A DNA stretch of 41,380 bases. Source: DATADF01 sp046263155 (GTDB lineage: Bacteria; Actinomycetota; CADDZG01; WHSQ01). The first letter of the stretch is position 1. The number at the start of each line of letters is the position of its first letter. The stretch is from the NCBI GenBank assembly GCA_046263155.1, contig JBHELF010000112.1, positions 1 to 41,380 on the forward strand, read 5' to 3'. Under the pieces are notes generated by a model, which had not been told where the DNA came from, made no database searches, and saw nothing but the letters and a program-made list of their open reading frames with translations. The translations under genes and the position numbers were made by a program. Below are positions 7,419 to 14,963 of this stretch, piece after piece.

Positions 7419-9355
7419 CTGAGTCGCAGATCTACGGTGGCCGCTACGAGATCCTGGAGCGAATCGGAAGCGGCGGGATGGCGGAGGTCTATCGCGGCCG
7501 CGATGAACTCCTCGGCCGCGAGGTCGCCATCAAGGTGCTCAGCGAGCGCTACTCGCGAGATCGATCGTTCGTGGAGCGGTTCCGACGCGAGGCTCAATCG
7601 GCCGCAAACCTGAATCACCCCAATATCGTCTCGCTCTACGACTACGGCTCCGAGGACGACCGGGCTTACTTCATCGTGATGGAGTACATCGACGGCCGCT
7701 CTCTCGCAGACATCATTCGTCAGGAGGGGCTGTTGTTGCCCGAACGCGCGGCCGAGATCACGGCAGAGGTCGCGGCGGCACTGGAGCGCGCCCACACGGC
7801 GGGGATCGTCCATCGCGATATCAAGCCTGGAAACATAATGATCACTAGCGGAGGCCAGTCCAAGGTCACAGACTTCGGGATCGCCAGAGCGCTCGCCACC
7901 GACGGCGAGCAGACCGTGACACAGACCGGAATGGTCATCGGAACCGCGGCCTATTTATCTCCGGAACAAGCGCAGGGTCATCCTCTCGACGCGCGCTCAG
8001 ACGTGTATTCCCTAGGAATCGTGCTTTACGAAATGCTCACCGGAAAGCCTCCGTTCCACGGCGAGACGCCTCTCGCGATCGCATACAAGCACGTCCGAGA
8101 CAGGCCCGAACCGCCTGCCGCGATCAATTCGGATGTTCCCGCCGACTTGAACGCGATCGTAATGAAGGCGCTCGCCAAGAATCCCGACAATCGGTATGCG
8201 TCCGCCGGTGAGATGAAGGAAGACCTCACGCGGTTCCTAGCCGGCCAGAAGGTCGCCGCGACGCCACTGCTCACCGAGACGGCCGTGGCTCCCAGAGCCG
8301 AACGGACTGAGGTATACGGCGCCGGCGACTATGAGGCCGAGCAGAGCCGCCGTGGTCTCTGGTACACGCTGAGTGCGGTTCTGATCTTGGTGATCTTCGC
8401 CGTGCTCGCCTGGTTGCTCTTCGACAATCTGATCGCGACGGGAGAACTCGTCGAGGTGCCGCGCGTGAAGAACCTCGAGGAGAGCCTCGCTCGCGAGCGT
8501 CTCGAGGAAGCGGGCTTTGAGGTCGCGGCCGAGCGGGAGGCGAGCGCTAAACCGCAAGACATCGTCTTCGACCAAGACCCGCAGCCGGGCGAGTTGGCGG
8601 AGGAGGGGTCGACGGTCACAATCTTCGTCTCCACCGGCCCCGAAGACGTGGAGGTTCCCGACGTCGTGGGCTTGACGCTCGAGGAAGCGCGCGCCGAACT
8701 ACGCGATGTCGGCCTCAAGGCAGAAGTGGAGCAGGTGTCTCATCCCGAGGCCCCCGAGGGCGAGGTGGTGCGTCAGTTCCCCGGCCCGGGACAGGTCATA
8801 GATGCAGGATCACGTGTGGTGCTGGAGGTCTCGTCGGGCCCCGAGACCGTGCCGGTCCCAGGTGTAGTGGGCCTTTCTGAAGAGGACGCGGTCACGACGC
8901 TTCAGGGAGCCGGCCTTTCCGTATCCGTGAACCGTGAGCCGAGCACGGAGGTGCCCGAGGGCTTTGTCATCAGCCAGGAGCCCGGCGAGGGCGAAGAGGT
9001 TGAACGCGGTTCGACCGTGAGCATTCTTGTTTCCGAGGGTCCAGGTGAACAAGAGATGCCCGACGTCCGCGGTCAGGACGGAGACGATGCCGAGGCCTTC
9101 CTGGAGGAGAACTACGGACTCGACGTCAGCCAGGAACCAACCATCTGTCCGAACGCCGTCCAACCGGGGGTGGTCTGCGATCAGGAACCCGCACCTGGGA
9201 CGCCGGTATCGCCCGGAGATGACGCGATCCTCTACGTGCAAAGTGGAGACTCCCGCCTGCCCGGGTCCTACGCGGGCTTGGGACCCGCGGTTCTCCTGCT
9301 TCTCATACTTGCCACTCTGGGGCAGCAACCGCTTCGGGCCATACCGCGCGCCTAA
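7415..9355 (+). CDS. pknB: PknB: PASTA-domain Ser/Thr protein kinase
   Basis: The 646-residue receptor kinase senses muropeptides or lipid II and controls growth and division. The kinase domain (about 8-275) has GSGGMAEVYRG, K40, HRDIKPGN (133-140), DFGIAR (153-158) and GTAAYLSPEQ (176-185), with activation-loop threonines T167, T169 and T171. The membrane helix is at about 314-338. Four PASTA modules follow (about 346-407, 412-475, 479-541, 547-609), the usual mycobacterial number. Unusually, a further hydrophobic segment (about 619-635) and a short R-containing tail close the protein. The start is TTG in a TTGA overlap with pknA. The 3' end overlaps convergent pabA by four bases. Confidence 0.95.
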   Translation: MTESQIYGGRYEILERIGSGGMAEVYRGRDELLGREVAIKVLSERYSRDRSFVERFRREAQSAANLNHPNIVSLYDYGSEDDRAYFIVMEYIDGRSLADIIRQEGLLLPERAAEITAEVAAALERAHTAGIVHRDIKPGNIMITSGGQSKVTDFGIARALATDGEQTVTQTGMVIGTAAYLSPEQAQGHPLDARSDVYSLGIVLYEMLTGKPPFHGETPLAIAYKHVRDRPEPPAAINSDVPADLNAIVMKALAKNPDNRYASAGEMKEDLTRFLAGQKVAATPLLTETAVAPRAERTEVYGAGDYEAEQSRRGLWYTLSAVLILVIFAVLAWLLFDNLIATGELVEVPRVKNLEESLARERLEEAGFEVAAEREASAKPQDIVFDQDPQPGELAEEGSTVTIFVSTGPEDVEVPDVVGLTLEEARAELRDVGLKAEVEQVSHPEAPEGEVVRQFPGPGQVIDAGSRVVLEVSSGPETVPVPGVVGLSEEDAVTTLQGAGLSVSVNREPSTEVPEGFVISQEPGEGEEVERGSTVSILVSEGPGEQEMPDVRGQDGDDAEAFLEENYGLDVSQEPTICPNAVQPGVVCDQEPAPGTPVSPGDDAILYVQSGDSRLPGSYAGLGPAVLLLLILATLGQQPLRAIPRA

Positions 9356-9936
9356 AGCGCGCTTGTTCGAACGACGTCGAGGAAATTGGCAAGCAGACGC
9401 GGCCCCTGAGGGGTCAGCACCGACTCGGGATGAAACTGGACGCCTTCGACAGGAAGCTCCCGGTGACGGATCCCCATGATCGTTCCGTCGTTGCTACGCG
9501 CGGTGACCTCCAAGTGTGGGCCCAGGTCCATCTCTTCGATCGCCAGCGAGTGGTAACGCGTGGCCGTCAGAGGACTCGGGGTCTCGGCGAACACACCGCG
9601 GCCGTCGTGCTCGACCCGAGAAGTCTTTCCGTGACGAGGGCCTACCGGGGCACGGGTCACCCGCCCCCCGTACGCCACCGCGATGCACTGATGCCCTAGA
9701 CACACCCCCAACACAGGCACCGAGGGGGCAAAGTGTCGGATCGCGGCGACTGAAATCCCAGCTTCCTCGGGTGCCCCGGGTCCCGGTGAGACGACGAGGG
9801 CATCAGGTCGGGCCGCCGCCGCCTCATCTAGGGACACGTCGTTGCGCAGAACTATCGGCGTGGCGCCCAGGGTGCCGAAAGCCTGGACGAGGTTGTAGAC
9901 GAACGAGTCGAAGTTGTCGATGACAAGAAGCTTCAC
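9352..9936 (-). CDS. pabA: Glutamine amidotransferase, anthranilate/aminodeoxychorismate synthase component II
   Basis: The 194-residue class I glutamine amidotransferase supplies ammonia to an anthranilate synthase (TrpE) or aminodeoxychorismate synthase (PabB) subunit. It begins KLLVIDNFDSFVYNLVQ and has the oxyanion/nucleophile segments VVSPGPGAP and GVCLGHQCIA (nucleophilic Cys) and the HPES motif near the C-terminus (catalytic His and Glu). The start codon is GTG at 9936, six or so bases after an AAAGGAAGAG ribosome-binding site. Its position beside pknB matches mycobacterial trpG. Whether it serves tryptophan, folate or both cannot be decided, because no partner subunit gene lies in the window. 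Confidence 0.93.
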   Translation of the reverse strand: MKLLVIDNFDSFVYNLVQAFGTLGATPIVLRNDVSLDEAAAARPDALVVSPGPGAPEEAGISVAAIRHFAPSVPVLGVCLGHQCIAVAYGGRVTRAPVGPRHGKTSRVEHDGRGVFAETPSPLTATRYHSLAIEEMDLGPHLEVTARSNDGTIMGIRHRELPVEGVQFHPESVLTPQGPRLLANFLDVVRTSAL

Positions 9937-9957
9937 CGTGACTCTTCCTTTGGTTAC

Positions 9958-10074
9958 CTAAAAGTTCGCCGGAAGGATCCGCTCGGATAGCAGCACCATC
10001 GCGACCGCGGTTCCGACGGCGACGGCAGTCCAGATCAGAAACTCACCGATCCGAGCCCACCACGAGCGCTTCAT
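9958..10074 (-). CDS. 38-residue single-span membrane peptide, coupled to the sortase gene
   Basis: This short gene lies between the sortase and pabA. It starts at ATG 10074-10072, overlapping the sortase TGA stop (ATGA), and ends at TAG 9960-9958, 21 bases before the pabA start. The peptide starts MKRSWWARIGEF, continues with a hydrophobic helix of about 18 residues, and ends ERILPANF: basic residues inside, one membrane span, short exterior tail. I recognise no family. The start/stop overlap and the position inside a three-gene co-directional string make it a credible small protein. It may assist the sortase or another envelope protein, but that is inference. Confidence 0.6.
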   Translation of the reverse strand: MKRSWWARIGEFLIWTAVAVGTAVAMVLLSERILPANF

Positions 10075-10712
10075 GGCATGAGCTCCGCGAACACGACGAG
10101 CCGTTCGGAGGCGGAGAAGCGCGGATTGCATGTCGTGAGAACCAGTTCCGCTTGATTCGTCGGGATCGCAACATCCCGCGATTCAGGAGACACAACCTCC
10201 TGGTGGGTCACCTCGTAGACGAATTCGCCCCACTTCGTTTCGGTGATGATCCTGTCGCCTCGTCTCAGCTTCTGGATGTCCCAAAAAGGGGCCCCGTAGG
10301 TCGTTCGGTGACCGGAAACGATTACTCGTCCTTCCATTCCGGGCCACATCTCCTTGAAGTCTGTGCACAGCGGTCGCTCGAAACCTGCCCGGCAGGCGGG
10401 GTAATGCCCCGGCCCGAGCTTGAGCTCCTCAACCCCTACGCCCTCGACTACTACCTTGCGGAGATCGATCGCGGGGACGCGCAGGCGAAACGCCGGCTCG
10501 CCGGGACCAGGGAATTCAAAGTTTGCAGGCGGAATCCTTCGCGGACCGAGGGGCTCGACCGCCATGAAGGGCAGGCTGTCGAACTCCTCGCCCAGTCGAT
10601 CCTGGGCCTGGCTCTCCTGCAAGCCGGTTCCCCACAGGGTCCAGCCGACGAAAAGCAGGATGCCCACACCGACCGAGACCAAGAACTTTCCCAGTGTGGC
10701 CATCCATCTCAT
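10071..10712 (-). CDS. srtE: Sortase, class E-like
   Basis: The 213-residue membrane-anchored transpeptidase would attach sorting-signal proteins to the cell wall. An N-terminal signal-anchor helix (about 8-28) is followed by the sortase barrel. The catalytic His is H135 in VSGHRTTYGAPF, the Cys is C195 in LTTCNPRF, and the Arg is R204 in SERLVVF. These patterns match actinobacterial class E enzymes, which prefer LAXTG-type signals. Between GPGHYPAC and the His motif there is an insertion with two extra cysteines (C107 and C116) that could form a disulfide. A sortase in this place is common in actinobacteria (between crgA and pabA/pknB). Confidence 0.92.
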   Translation of the reverse strand: MRWMATLGKFLVSVGVGILLFVGWTLWGTGLQESQAQDRLGEEFDSLPFMAVEPLGPRRIPPANFEFPGPGEPAFRLRVPAIDLRKVVVEGVGVEELKLGPGHYPACRAGFERPLCTDFKEMWPGMEGRVIVSGHRTTYGAPFWDIQKLRRGDRIITETKWGEFVYEVTHQEVVSPESRDVAIPTNQAELVLTTCNPRFSASERLVVFAELMP

Positions 10713-10820
10713 CTTCTAATCATCGGTCACGACCGAGTTGGCTTAGTCAGCGACGAAAATGACTTATCCATCTTCCCTTCAGACATTCGGTCGTCAGGAT
10801 TCGTTCGCCGCGGCGCCAAC

Positions 10821-10826
10821 TAGTAT
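10821..10826 (+). promoter_or_regulatory. Candidate -10 box for leaderless crgA mRNA
   Basis: The hexamer TAGTAT ends exactly six bases before the crgA ATG (10833), and no Shine-Dalgarno sequence is present. This is the standard spacing for transcripts that start at the A of the start codon. A weak -35 (GATTCG) lies 17 bases upstream. Confidence 0.5.
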
Positions 10827-10832
10827 CGAGCG

Positions 10833-11060
10833 ATGCCGAAAAGCCGTTCCAAGAGGGTCCGGCGGCAGCCCCCGCCAAAGCCAAAGCCCAAGCAGTCCCC
10901 TCCCTGGGTGGGCTGGCTCTTCTTCACACTTTTGGGAGCCGGGTCGATCCTGATCGTCGGCAACTACGTAGAGCTTTTCGGGCCGGTCTCGAATCTGAAG
11001 CTCTGGATCGGACTCGGCCTGATGGGAGCGTCCTTTGTGGTCGCGACCCAATGGCACTGA
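10833..11060 (+). CDS. crgA: CrgA, cell-division membrane protein
   Basis: The 75-residue protein is the actinobacterial divisome factor CrgA, which in mycobacteria interacts with FtsZ, FtsQ, FtsI and PBPs at the septum. It starts MPKSRSKR, has a proline/lysine-rich cytoplasmic segment (to about 23), then WVGWLFFTLLG beginning the first membrane helix (about 25-46) and a second helix (about 54-72) ending near TQWH. Two helices with short tails and the MPKS start are diagnostic. It diverges from the sortase gene with a 120-base intergenic region. Confidence 0.92.
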   Translation: MPKSRSKRVRRQPPPKPKPKQSPPWVGWLFFTLLGAGSILIVGNYVELFGPVSNLKLWIGLGLMGASFVVATQWH

Positions 11061-11133
11061 GTCCGATCTCGTGTCGAATCACAATGATGTCTTTTATCCA
11101 CTTCGGTGGATATCTCTGTGGAGAACCACTCCG

Positions 11134-11424
11134 ATGAAGGCCGTCGCCGCCGTGACGGGCCTCGCGCTACTCGTCTGGATGGGGGCCACTTATGGGTGGC
11201 TGCGGGCTCTGATCGCAGCCCTCTTGTTCCTGGCGATTTTTGTCTTCGGGAGCCGGTACTTCTTCGCGCTCCTTCAGGCACCCCCAGAGCCCGAACTCGC
11301 GGACGTTTCCGGCTACGACCTCAAATATGTGTGTTCCATGTGCGGTCTGCAGCTGAAGGTGGAGGTGGCGGCAAAGGACAGGGCGCCCACCCACTGCGGC
11401 GAACCCATGGAACTCATCGGGTAG
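11134..11424 (+). CDS. Small two-helix membrane protein with a C-terminal zinc-ribbon-like motif
   Basis: The 96-residue protein starts MKAVAAVTGLALLVW and has two hydrophobic helices (about 3-17 and 21-47). A cytoplasmic domain contains CSMCG, then after about 17 residues THCGEPM, that is C-x2-C ... H-C, a rubredoxin- or zinc-ribbon-like metal site. The start ATG 11134 follows GGAGA by nine bases; a longer frame begins at 11035 but overlaps the crgA end and lacks a ribosome-binding site. I do not recognise a named family. It follows crgA by 73 bases and could share its transcript. A membrane redox or zinc-binding adaptor is possible but unproven. Confidence 0.7.
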   Translation: MKAVAAVTGLALLVWMGATYGWLRALIAALLFLAIFVFGSRYFFALLQAPPEPELADVSGYDLKYVCSMCGLQLKVEVAAKDRAPTHCGEPMELIG

Positions 11425-11533
11425 GGCGCATCTCCTGGGGCCGCCGCGACCTGGCCGCGCGAAAAAGAAAAGAACTGTCGGTGCCGGCGGTCAGAGGACG
11501 CGAGCGAACCCTGGGGGTCCGGTGTGGGTGAGC

Positions 11534-11551
11534 GAGCGGCCTCTGCCGCTC
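11534..11551. terminator. Possible hairpin terminator between convergent genes
   Basis: A perfect 7-bp stem GAGCGGC/GCCGCTC with loop CTCT lies between the convergent zinc-ribbon gene and the thiolase gene. No T tract follows on either strand, so it is a weak terminator candidate. Confidence 0.3.
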
Positions 11552-11568
11552 AGGGGCCGACCCCAGGC

Positions 11569-12753
11569 TTATTCGTCGAGGCGCTCGATGATCGTCGCGT
11601 TGGAGAGCCCGCCCCCTTCACACATCGTCTGCAGCCCGAGGCGGCCCCCCTTCTGCTCGAGGATGTGAAGAAGCGTTGTCATCAGCCGCGCCCCGGAGGC
11701 TCCCAACGGATGTCCTAGCGCGATCGCACCGCCGCGCACGTTGACGTGCTGCTCGAACCAGTCGTCGTCGATTCCAAGCTCTCGTTTCCAGATCAGTACG
11801 ACGCTGGCAAAGGCTTCGTTGATCTCCACGAAATCGATGTCGGACAGATCCAGGCCTGCACGATCGAGGACCTTGCGCGTTGACGGGATTGGGCCCGTCA
11901 ACATTGTGATGGGATCGGTTCCGGCAAGAGAGAACTCGACGAATCGTGCACGTGGCTTGATGCCTAGCTCCGTTGCTTTGTCACGGCTCATGATCAGCAC
12001 GGCGGCGGCTCCGTCCGTTATTTGCGAGGAATTCGCCGCGGTGACGATGCCGTCAGCCTTGAACGCCGGCGGAAGCGCCGCCATCTTCTCGAGGTTGGGC
12101 GCGCGGATTCCCTCATCCGCTTCGAAGAGATCCGTTCCCTCCTCGGTCTCGACCTTGATGGGCACGATCTCGGCGCGAAAGTCCCCGGCGTCGCGCGCCA
12201 GGCCGGCGAGAGTGTGCGAACGGGCACCGAACTCGTCCACCTCACCCCGCGTAAGACCCCAGCGCTCCGAGATGATCTCGGCCGAGATGCCTTGCGGCAC
12301 AAGTCCGCCCTCGTAACGAGCAAGAAGCCTTTCGCTGAAAGGAAAACCTTGGGTCTGCGCGCTCGAGCCCATCGGGACTCGCGTCATCGACTCGACGCCA
12401 CAAGCAATGGCGACGTCGTAGGCGCCGGCCATCACGCCTTGCGCCGCAAAATGAGCCGCTTGTTGGGAGGAACCACACTGACGATCGATTGTCGTCGCCG
12501 GTACCTCTTCGGGGAGCCCGGCCGCAAGCCACGCGTTGCGTCCTACGTTTATCGATTGCTCGCCGATCTGGGAGACGCACCCGCAGATGACATCGTCGAC
12601 GGACGCGGGGTCTACGCCCGAACGCTGAACGGTCTCGCTCAAGACCTCGGCGAGAAGGTCGACGGGATGCCAGCCGGCAAGTTTGCCGTTGCGCTTGCCG
12701 AGAGGGCTTCGGACCGCCTCGATGATCACAGCTTCTCTCAAGGTGCCCGCCAT
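11569..12753 (-). CDS. Acetyl-CoA C-acyltransferase (thiolase)
   Basis: The 394-residue enzyme is a degradative/biosynthetic thiolase that cleaves 3-ketoacyl-CoA or condenses acetyl-CoA. The nucleophilic Cys is in IDRQCGSSQQAAHFA, the HE/NEAF segment is EINEAFA, the His motif is GHPLGASGARLM and the C-terminal acid/base Cys is in MCEGGGLSNA. The start ATG 12753 has AAGGAGA six bases upstream; a twelve-residue longer frame from 12789 lacks support. It stands alone: no fadB-like gene is adjacent. Substrate chain length cannot be read from the sequence. The family includes FadA and steroid 3-ketoacyl thiolases. Confidence 0.93.
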   Translation of the reverse strand: MAGTLREAVIIEAVRSPLGKRNGKLAGWHPVDLLAEVLSETVQRSGVDPASVDDVICGCVSQIGEQSINVGRNAWLAAGLPEEVPATTIDRQCGSSQQAAHFAAQGVMAGAYDVAIACGVESMTRVPMGSSAQTQGFPFSERLLARYEGGLVPQGISAEIISERWGLTRGEVDEFGARSHTLAGLARDAGDFRAEIVPIKVETEEGTDLFEADEGIRAPNLEKMAALPPAFKADGIVTAANSSQITDGAAAVLIMSRDKATELGIKPRARFVEFSLAGTDPITMLTGPIPSTRKVLDRAGLDLSDIDFVEINEAFASVVLIWKRELGIDDDWFEQHVNVRGGAIALGHPLGASGARLMTTLLHILEQKGGRLGLQTMCEGGGLSNATIIERLDE

Positions 12754-12785
12754 TGCGTTCTCCTTCCCTTTTCTTGACCGCAGAG

Positions 12786-14963
12786 TCAAGTTATCACCGC
12801 CGGAGGCGGGGGTGGCTCAACTCCAGGCCCTAACCACAACGGATCCAGGGAGATATCGCGGCCCAGCAGCACCAGAGTTCCCTCGGGGGAGCTATCTATG
12901 TCGACCTCATCCATCAAGGCCTCCATTAGATAGAGGCCCCGTCCCCCCGATGCAAGTGGATCCGGAGGCGACTCGAGCGGGGTCTCCGAGACCTCGAAGC
13001 CGGGGCCATCGTCGGCGATCGTCACCAGTACGGTGCCGCGCTCCAGCGCGCAGCGAACCCGCATCTCGCTCCGTCCCTGGGAACGGCGGCCGTGGCGGGT
13101 GGCATTCCCGGCCGCCTCGCCGACCGCGATCAAGATCTCAGCCGACACCTCGACCGGGGCACGCACGTCGGTCAGGAAGTTCGAGACGAATCGACGCACC
13201 TCGGCCACGCGCTCCGGTTCGTTCGGCAGCACCAGCTCGCGAACCGGCTCACCCAGAAGAGCATCGGGAACAATCTGGCACACCAGGATCGCGAGGTCGT
13301 CGCGCAGCTCATCCGATACCCATGCGTCGACGGAGCGGCCGAGAGCTTGAACCAACTCGCCCGGTGTGCCCCTGCCGTAGGACTCGACCAGGTCACGAAA
13401 ACGACCCTGGCCCAGTGGGCGTCCATGGCGCGGAGCCTCGGTCACGCCGTCCGTGTACAGGACGAGCATGTCCCCCGAGCCGAAGTCGAGTTCCCCTACC
13501 TTGTAAACGGCGTCGGGTTCGATGCCGAGCGCAATGCCACCCTCCTCCAACCAGGACACTCCTTTGTCCCACGCCCGGTAGACGACCGGAGGCACGTGTC
13601 CGGCATTCGCGTACTCGAGGTAAGCCCGCTCCGGATCGAGGACACCGAAGAAGAGACGCACGAAACGTTCGCTCGGCAACTGCGCGCTGATCTGCTGGTT
13701 CAACTCGACAAGCACTTCCGCGGGATCAGAGGACTCCGTCGCCAAGGCGCGCAACGTGTAGCGGGTCAGAGCGGCGTCGTTGGCTGCAACCGGACCAATC
13801 CCGCACACATCGCCGATCACCAGCCCAACCCGGCCGTTGGGCAACGAGATGAAGTCGTAAAAGTCGCCGCACACCGCGCGGGGGCCGGCCGCGGCTACAT
13901 AGTGGGCTACCAGGCTGACGCGAGGTAGATCCGGAACGGTTTCGGGAAGCAGGCTGCGCTGGTAGCGCTCCGCCGTTCGTCGCGCCTGTTCGTACAGTCG
14001 CTTGACCTGCTCCTCGCGACGAACGCTCTCTGTGACATCGGCGAACACGTCGATGCGGCCGACCAGCACGCCGTCCTCGTCGAACGCAGGCCCGGAATAA
14101 AGCTGCAGGCGGCGGCGCTCTGGAATGATCTGCTCGACCTCGAGCCGGAAGTCGGCTTCAGGATCATCCAGGAGTTGCTGAAACGCTTCCATGAAACCCT
14201 CGGGGTCCTCGGTTTTGCGAGCCACCTCGCGCAGTAGCCCAACCACGGGACTTCCGAGATGCACGCCTGAATCGACGTCGAACAGTTCCGCGGCGCGCCG
14301 ATTGACGACACGCGTGATCCCTTCCCGGTCGCGAAAGATCACAGCCTCGTCCACGGCATCGAGCACCGCCATCAGCCGGTGGCGGACGGCGGACGCTAAG
14401 AGGTGTTCCTGCTTCTGGCCGCGGTAGTGGACGCGTAGCTCGCGCGCCATCAACCCCGCGAGCGCACCAACGAGGAGGAATATCCCGCCGGTCAGTGCCA
14501 CTTCCTCCGGTCGGGGGTCGATCTCGCCTATGAAGCCAGCGACGAAATAGGCAACAGTGCTCAGGATTCCCACGGCCAGGCCCGGCACGACTCCACCCAA
14601 CAGTCCGGCACCGAAAACAACCGGGACAAAGATCAGTTCGGCGGAAGGCACCTCACCCCGCAAAAGCCCGTAGACGAGGACTCCCAGCAAGAGACCCACC
14701 ACCGTTGTCGGCCAAGCTATCCAGCGATGAGATGGCACCTGGGGCAGCACCATGCGAAACAACACAAAGAGAAGGAGGCCTAAAGCGGCCAGCGCGATCA
14801 GGCCCGCGGCGTACTGAGAAGAGGTAAAGCCGCCGAACTGCACGAGGACAAACGCCAGAACCAGGGTCGCCCAGGCACTGCCCTCGACGAGCCCCACGGC
14901 CCAGCGCCAACTGCCTGCCGGCGGAATGTGCTCGCGCTGGAACCGCCCGAGCAGCCGCGTCAT
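12786..14963 (-). CDS. Membrane-bound PAS / SpoIIE phosphatase / HATPase regulator
   Basis: The 725-residue protein combines four parts: an N-terminal membrane region of about six helices (about 20-185), a PAS-like sensor (about 200-325), a PP2C/SpoIIE phosphatase (about 345-560; GDFYDF, GDVCGIG, DDLAILV) and a C-terminal anti-sigma-factor-like HATPase (about 580-705; EAAGNATRHG, DDGPGF, GGRGLYL). In partner-switching systems the phosphatase reactivates an anti-sigma antagonist and the kinase inactivates it, so both activities are fused here. The GDVCGIG loop replaces the commoner GDVSGKG. ATG 14963 overlaps the upstream Nudix-MBL stop (ATGA); an in-frame GTG at 14987 is the alternative. No antagonist or sigma factor gene is in the window. 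Confidence 0.88.
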   Translation of the reverse strand: MTRLLGRFQREHIPPAGSWRWAVGLVEGSAWATLVLAFVLVQFGGFTSSQYAAGLIALAALGLLLFVLFRMVLPQVPSHRWIAWPTTVVGLLLGVLVYGLLRGEVPSAELIFVPVVFGAGLLGGVVPGLAVGILSTVAYFVAGFIGEIDPRPEEVALTGGIFLLVGALAGLMARELRVHYRGQKQEHLLASAVRHRLMAVLDAVDEAVIFRDREGITRVVNRRAAELFDVDSGVHLGSPVVGLLREVARKTEDPEGFMEAFQQLLDDPEADFRLEVEQIIPERRRLQLYSGPAFDEDGVLVGRIDVFADVTESVRREEQVKRLYEQARRTAERYQRSLLPETVPDLPRVSLVAHYVAAAGPRAVCGDFYDFISLPNGRVGLVIGDVCGIGPVAANDAALTRYTLRALATESSDPAEVLVELNQQISAQLPSERFVRLFFGVLDPERAYLEYANAGHVPPVVYRAWDKGVSWLEEGGIALGIEPDAVYKVGELDFGSGDMLVLYTDGVTEAPRHGRPLGQGRFRDLVESYGRGTPGELVQALGRSVDAWVSDELRDDLAILVCQIVPDALLGEPVRELVLPNEPERVAEVRRFVSNFLTDVRAPVEVSAEILIAVGEAAGNATRHGRRSQGRSEMRVRCALERGTVLVTIADDGPGFEVSETPLESPPDPLASGGRGLYLMEALMDEVDIDSSPEGTLVLLGRDISLDPLWLGPGVEPPPPPAVIT

